A stretch of 64,000 bases of DNA, from assembly GCA_011800805.1 (NCBI GenBank), contig MPNW01000484.1:19937-83936 (forward strand). Reading direction: 5' to 3'. Shown here one piece after another: positions 61,668-64,000 of this stretch; position 1 is the first letter of the stretch, and every line of letters starts with the position of its first letter. Position numbers and translations under genes: made by a program. Source of the stretch: Hirudo medicinalis. Lineage: Eukaryota; Annelida; Clitellata; Hirudinida; Hirudinidae. The notes beneath the pieces are model-generated. The model was not told where the DNA came from. It saw only the letters and a program-made list of their open reading frames with translations, and did not search any database.

Positions 61668-63969
61668 ATGTGTGAATGCTGCAGCAAGAACGTACTAAAA
61701 TCTCTAAGATGCATCGACGAGGATTTGTGTGCTTTAGAAGAGAAAAAGTCAAAATTGCTCTCAAGAAAGGTACATTAAGTCATTTCTAACATAAGACGCT
61801 TCAAATGCCGATTTACTTTATTAAATTGTTATTACTTTTCCATTACATTTTCTGCTTTCTCAAGATGCGGTTTGCCCGCATGATGAACCAGTTATGCCAA
61901 CCATGCAAAAGTGATTTACAAGCGTGTGTCGACGTAAGGATTATGCTTATAATTAGTTTTTAATAAGATTAACCATCTACACTTTGTTTGCAACAGAGGA
62001 AACATCAACCATGCTTTCCTCCCCAGGTAACAATTTTAGTTCTGTTTTTAGTGAAGTTTTTTCTAGGATGTTATAATAAACTTCACATTTTTACTTTTAA
62101 TAACCGATACATTCTTTACAGTAAAATATTAAAATTTTTCATTTCTCAGAACCCGTATATATTTGACTACAACTCGCCTCAATGCGTTAGATATTTAATT
62201 TTTGTCTCAATGTGGCTTTGAGCTACAAATGTTATAGGAGTGACAGGCTGTTTTTGGAGCAAAATGACATTGTAATAGTTTCCCAATATTCACTTCACTT
62301 ATAATTCACAGTATGTGTCTGACAGAAAAATTGAAAATATGAAAAGGTGTTTGTCTGCATTTGATTCAGAAAAACTTACACTAATAACCGAAAAGGTACC
62401 AAAGCAATTATGTCATTTATATCATTGTAGAATTGTTGTGGAAATTGAAAAATTAATATTTTCAAATTATGCTTGCTCAGATGAAACTGGTTTACATATT
62501 GGAGGATTGCAACCAGAGTTACATTTCGTGTCCTGACCCTGCCATGAAGGACGTCATAATGAATGTCAGTGGTTTCCTCCCTCACTTTTCAACCTTTGGC
62601 TCATTTTTTGTAATAAGGACACAAAAAAATATGTTCATGTTGCATATGAGTGTAAGCTGATCATTAGTATTGTTATTAATTTGTGTTTAAATCATCAAAA
62701 AAGTGAAGGCATCATTTTTCTGAATTTTAAATTGCATGGTTTAACTGCTTGGACTAGATAAGAGTTATCTGGATGATTTGGGAGGAAGTACTTAGGGCTA
62801 TTTCTTGATTGATAGCAGATTGGTTGGTTATTGTCAATCAATTGACTTTGATTGTTAATTGTCAAGTTGCTGGATGAAATGATGAGCAATTTTGACTGGA
62901 ATTGCAGAAAATGGAGCAGAGAATGCAGTGCATGAAGTTGGTCGACTTGCGCCTCTGCGAATTTGAAGACAGAAGAGCCAGATGCATTGCCAACAACGTA
63001 CGATGCTTTCTAAGTTTTTTTATACTTTCACACCCATGCTTCACCGATGGTGTTTTATTTGCTAGTTGTAAATGTTGAGAATCAAGAGGTATTGTGTTCA
63101 AATCTCGACTTGGAATGGAAGAGCAACACTGTAGCTCGAGAACCATTAGCTCGAGGGCATGTTAAATTGATTCTGCCAACGTAGGGTGTGCACGTAAAGT
63201 GCATTTTGTTGAAATGAAGTTTGTTGAATTTGATGATTTGGATTCTATTCGGTTTAGGCCTTCAAATTCCACTTTCAGTTTTGTCATTTTTAATCAATCT
63301 GGTAACTTTCTTCTGTTTTTCTTTCCGCTTCAAGTTTCACAGATTTGACAATCCATGCATAAAGGTTCGTTGTCGACTCTTTTCGTTTTTATTATTCATT
63401 TTTTTTAAATTTTCTGCACTGAACTATTTTCCTTGTTTATCAAAATCAATTGTTATTGAATTTTAAGATAAATTTGATGTAAGTTTAATTGTAGTTCATT
63501 TTAAATAATTTTAAATCTTCCAGCATAAACTTTTGTAAGACCTGTAAGAATGACATTGTGCTGATTTTAGTTTGGCCCGTGTGACAATCCGTGCCCGTGC
63601 CCTCCCGCTCCTCCATTTTATGCTCCCCCGGGCTCGGGATGCAGCAATTGTCTGCCCAGGGTGGCTCCAAGGTGCGGTCTCTCAAATCACAACAACCATG
63701 TGGGACAACGTTCTAATCACTCTCTCGGCTTTGCTGCCGAATTCAAACCCTTCGGAGGTCGGACTGGACGTCGAAATGAGTCCACTGCCCAGGAGTCCAG
63801 CATCTTCAGTGGAGTCCCAGGTGGAAAAGGTGGAAAACATGTGGACAAGGAAAGAGTTATCTCGGCTTTTGAGCCAGGATCGAAAAGAAAGAGACAGAAG
63901 ATGAAAGAAAAGACGAAAAGTTTAAAATCCGTTCGAAGAGGTTGTCAAACGTTAACAATGAGTGCATGA
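61668..63969 (+). CDS. Small cysteine-rich, charged protein of unknown family, 7 exons, 285 aa
   Basis: Exons: 61668-61769, 61865-61933, 61997-62026, 62312-62395, 62481-62564, 62908-62997, 63571-63969. Each internal exon has a multiple-of-three length and clear AG/GT borders (one TGTGCA... style donor is weaker), and every intron is phase 0. The protein starts MCECCSKNVLKSLRC, followed by Lys/Glu-rich probable helical stretches with paired cysteines (LCQPCKSDLQAC, CNQSYISCPDP, KMEQRMQCMKL, LCEFEDRRARC). The last exon opens with a Cys/Pro-rich segment (CDNPCPCPPAPPFYAPPG, then CSNCLPRVAPRC) and continues as a Gly/Ser then strongly basic tail (KRKRQKMKEKTK). There is no signal peptide or membrane helix, so a cytosolic or nuclear protein is likely. 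Further small exons between 62997 and 63571 cannot be excluded. No known family recognised. Confidence 0.65.
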
Positions 63970-64000
63970 ATGTGTGACCAATGAATTGTTAATGTTTTCT

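Overview
This is an intron-rich, AT-rich animal nuclear sequence. Genes are split by GT-AG introns, the protein families are metazoan (UGT, L2HGDH, GSTCD, ADGF/ADA2, ZFYVE28/LST2, ECT2, EFCAB5-like), and microsatellites are very abundant: (AAT)n, (CAT)n, (GATA)n and CCAT/CCGT arrays, two of them interrupted by an N. The gene set and the repeat style fit an invertebrate bilaterian, probably a spiralian such as an annelid or mollusc. That placement is inferred; nothing in the window fixes the species.

Left part (1-11 kb). The first 75 bases carry a Thr/Pro repeat reading frame. A secreted or membrane cysteine-rich gene (1287-6054, +) is built of modules separated by phase-1 introns, and one intron holds a dead non-LTR reverse transcriptase. 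A complete two-exon UDP-glycosyltransferase follows (7040-8954, +). Next is an unrecognised single-pass membrane protein (9468-10896, -).

Middle part (12-29 kb, all minus strand). L2HGDH has at least eight exons. A GSTCD-like methyltransferase is unusual here in being intronless. Two tandem copies of an adenosine-deaminase growth factor (ADGF/ADA2) share identical intron positions. Both copies end in an IPT/TIG-like domain and a hydrophobic tail, an architecture I do not know for this family.

Right part (31-64 kb). Four genes form two head-to-head pairs. ZFYVE28/LST2 (-, 13 exons, 800 aa modelled) and ECT2 (+, 24 exons, 902 aa modelled) have start codons 477 bases apart. An EFCAB5-like gene with EF-hand and GAF-like regions (-, about 25 exons) faces a small, previously unrecognised cysteine-rich protein gene (+, 7 exons, 285 aa, all introns phase 0). 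ECT2 and the EFCAB5-like gene converge near 50 kb.

Mobile DNA. Five related copies of a tRNA-derived SINE-like element, all in the + orientation, lie at 13.6, 23.0, 36.6, 37.7 and 47.2 kb. A 183-bp inverted-repeat element (MITE-like) lies in an ECT2 intron. Two reverse-transcriptase fragments are pseudogenes. Interstitial telomere-like repeats occur at 1.6 kb and 58.6 kb. Exon coordinates were read by eye from splice consensus, reading phase and family similarity; most are internally phase-consistent, but none has been checked with transcripts.
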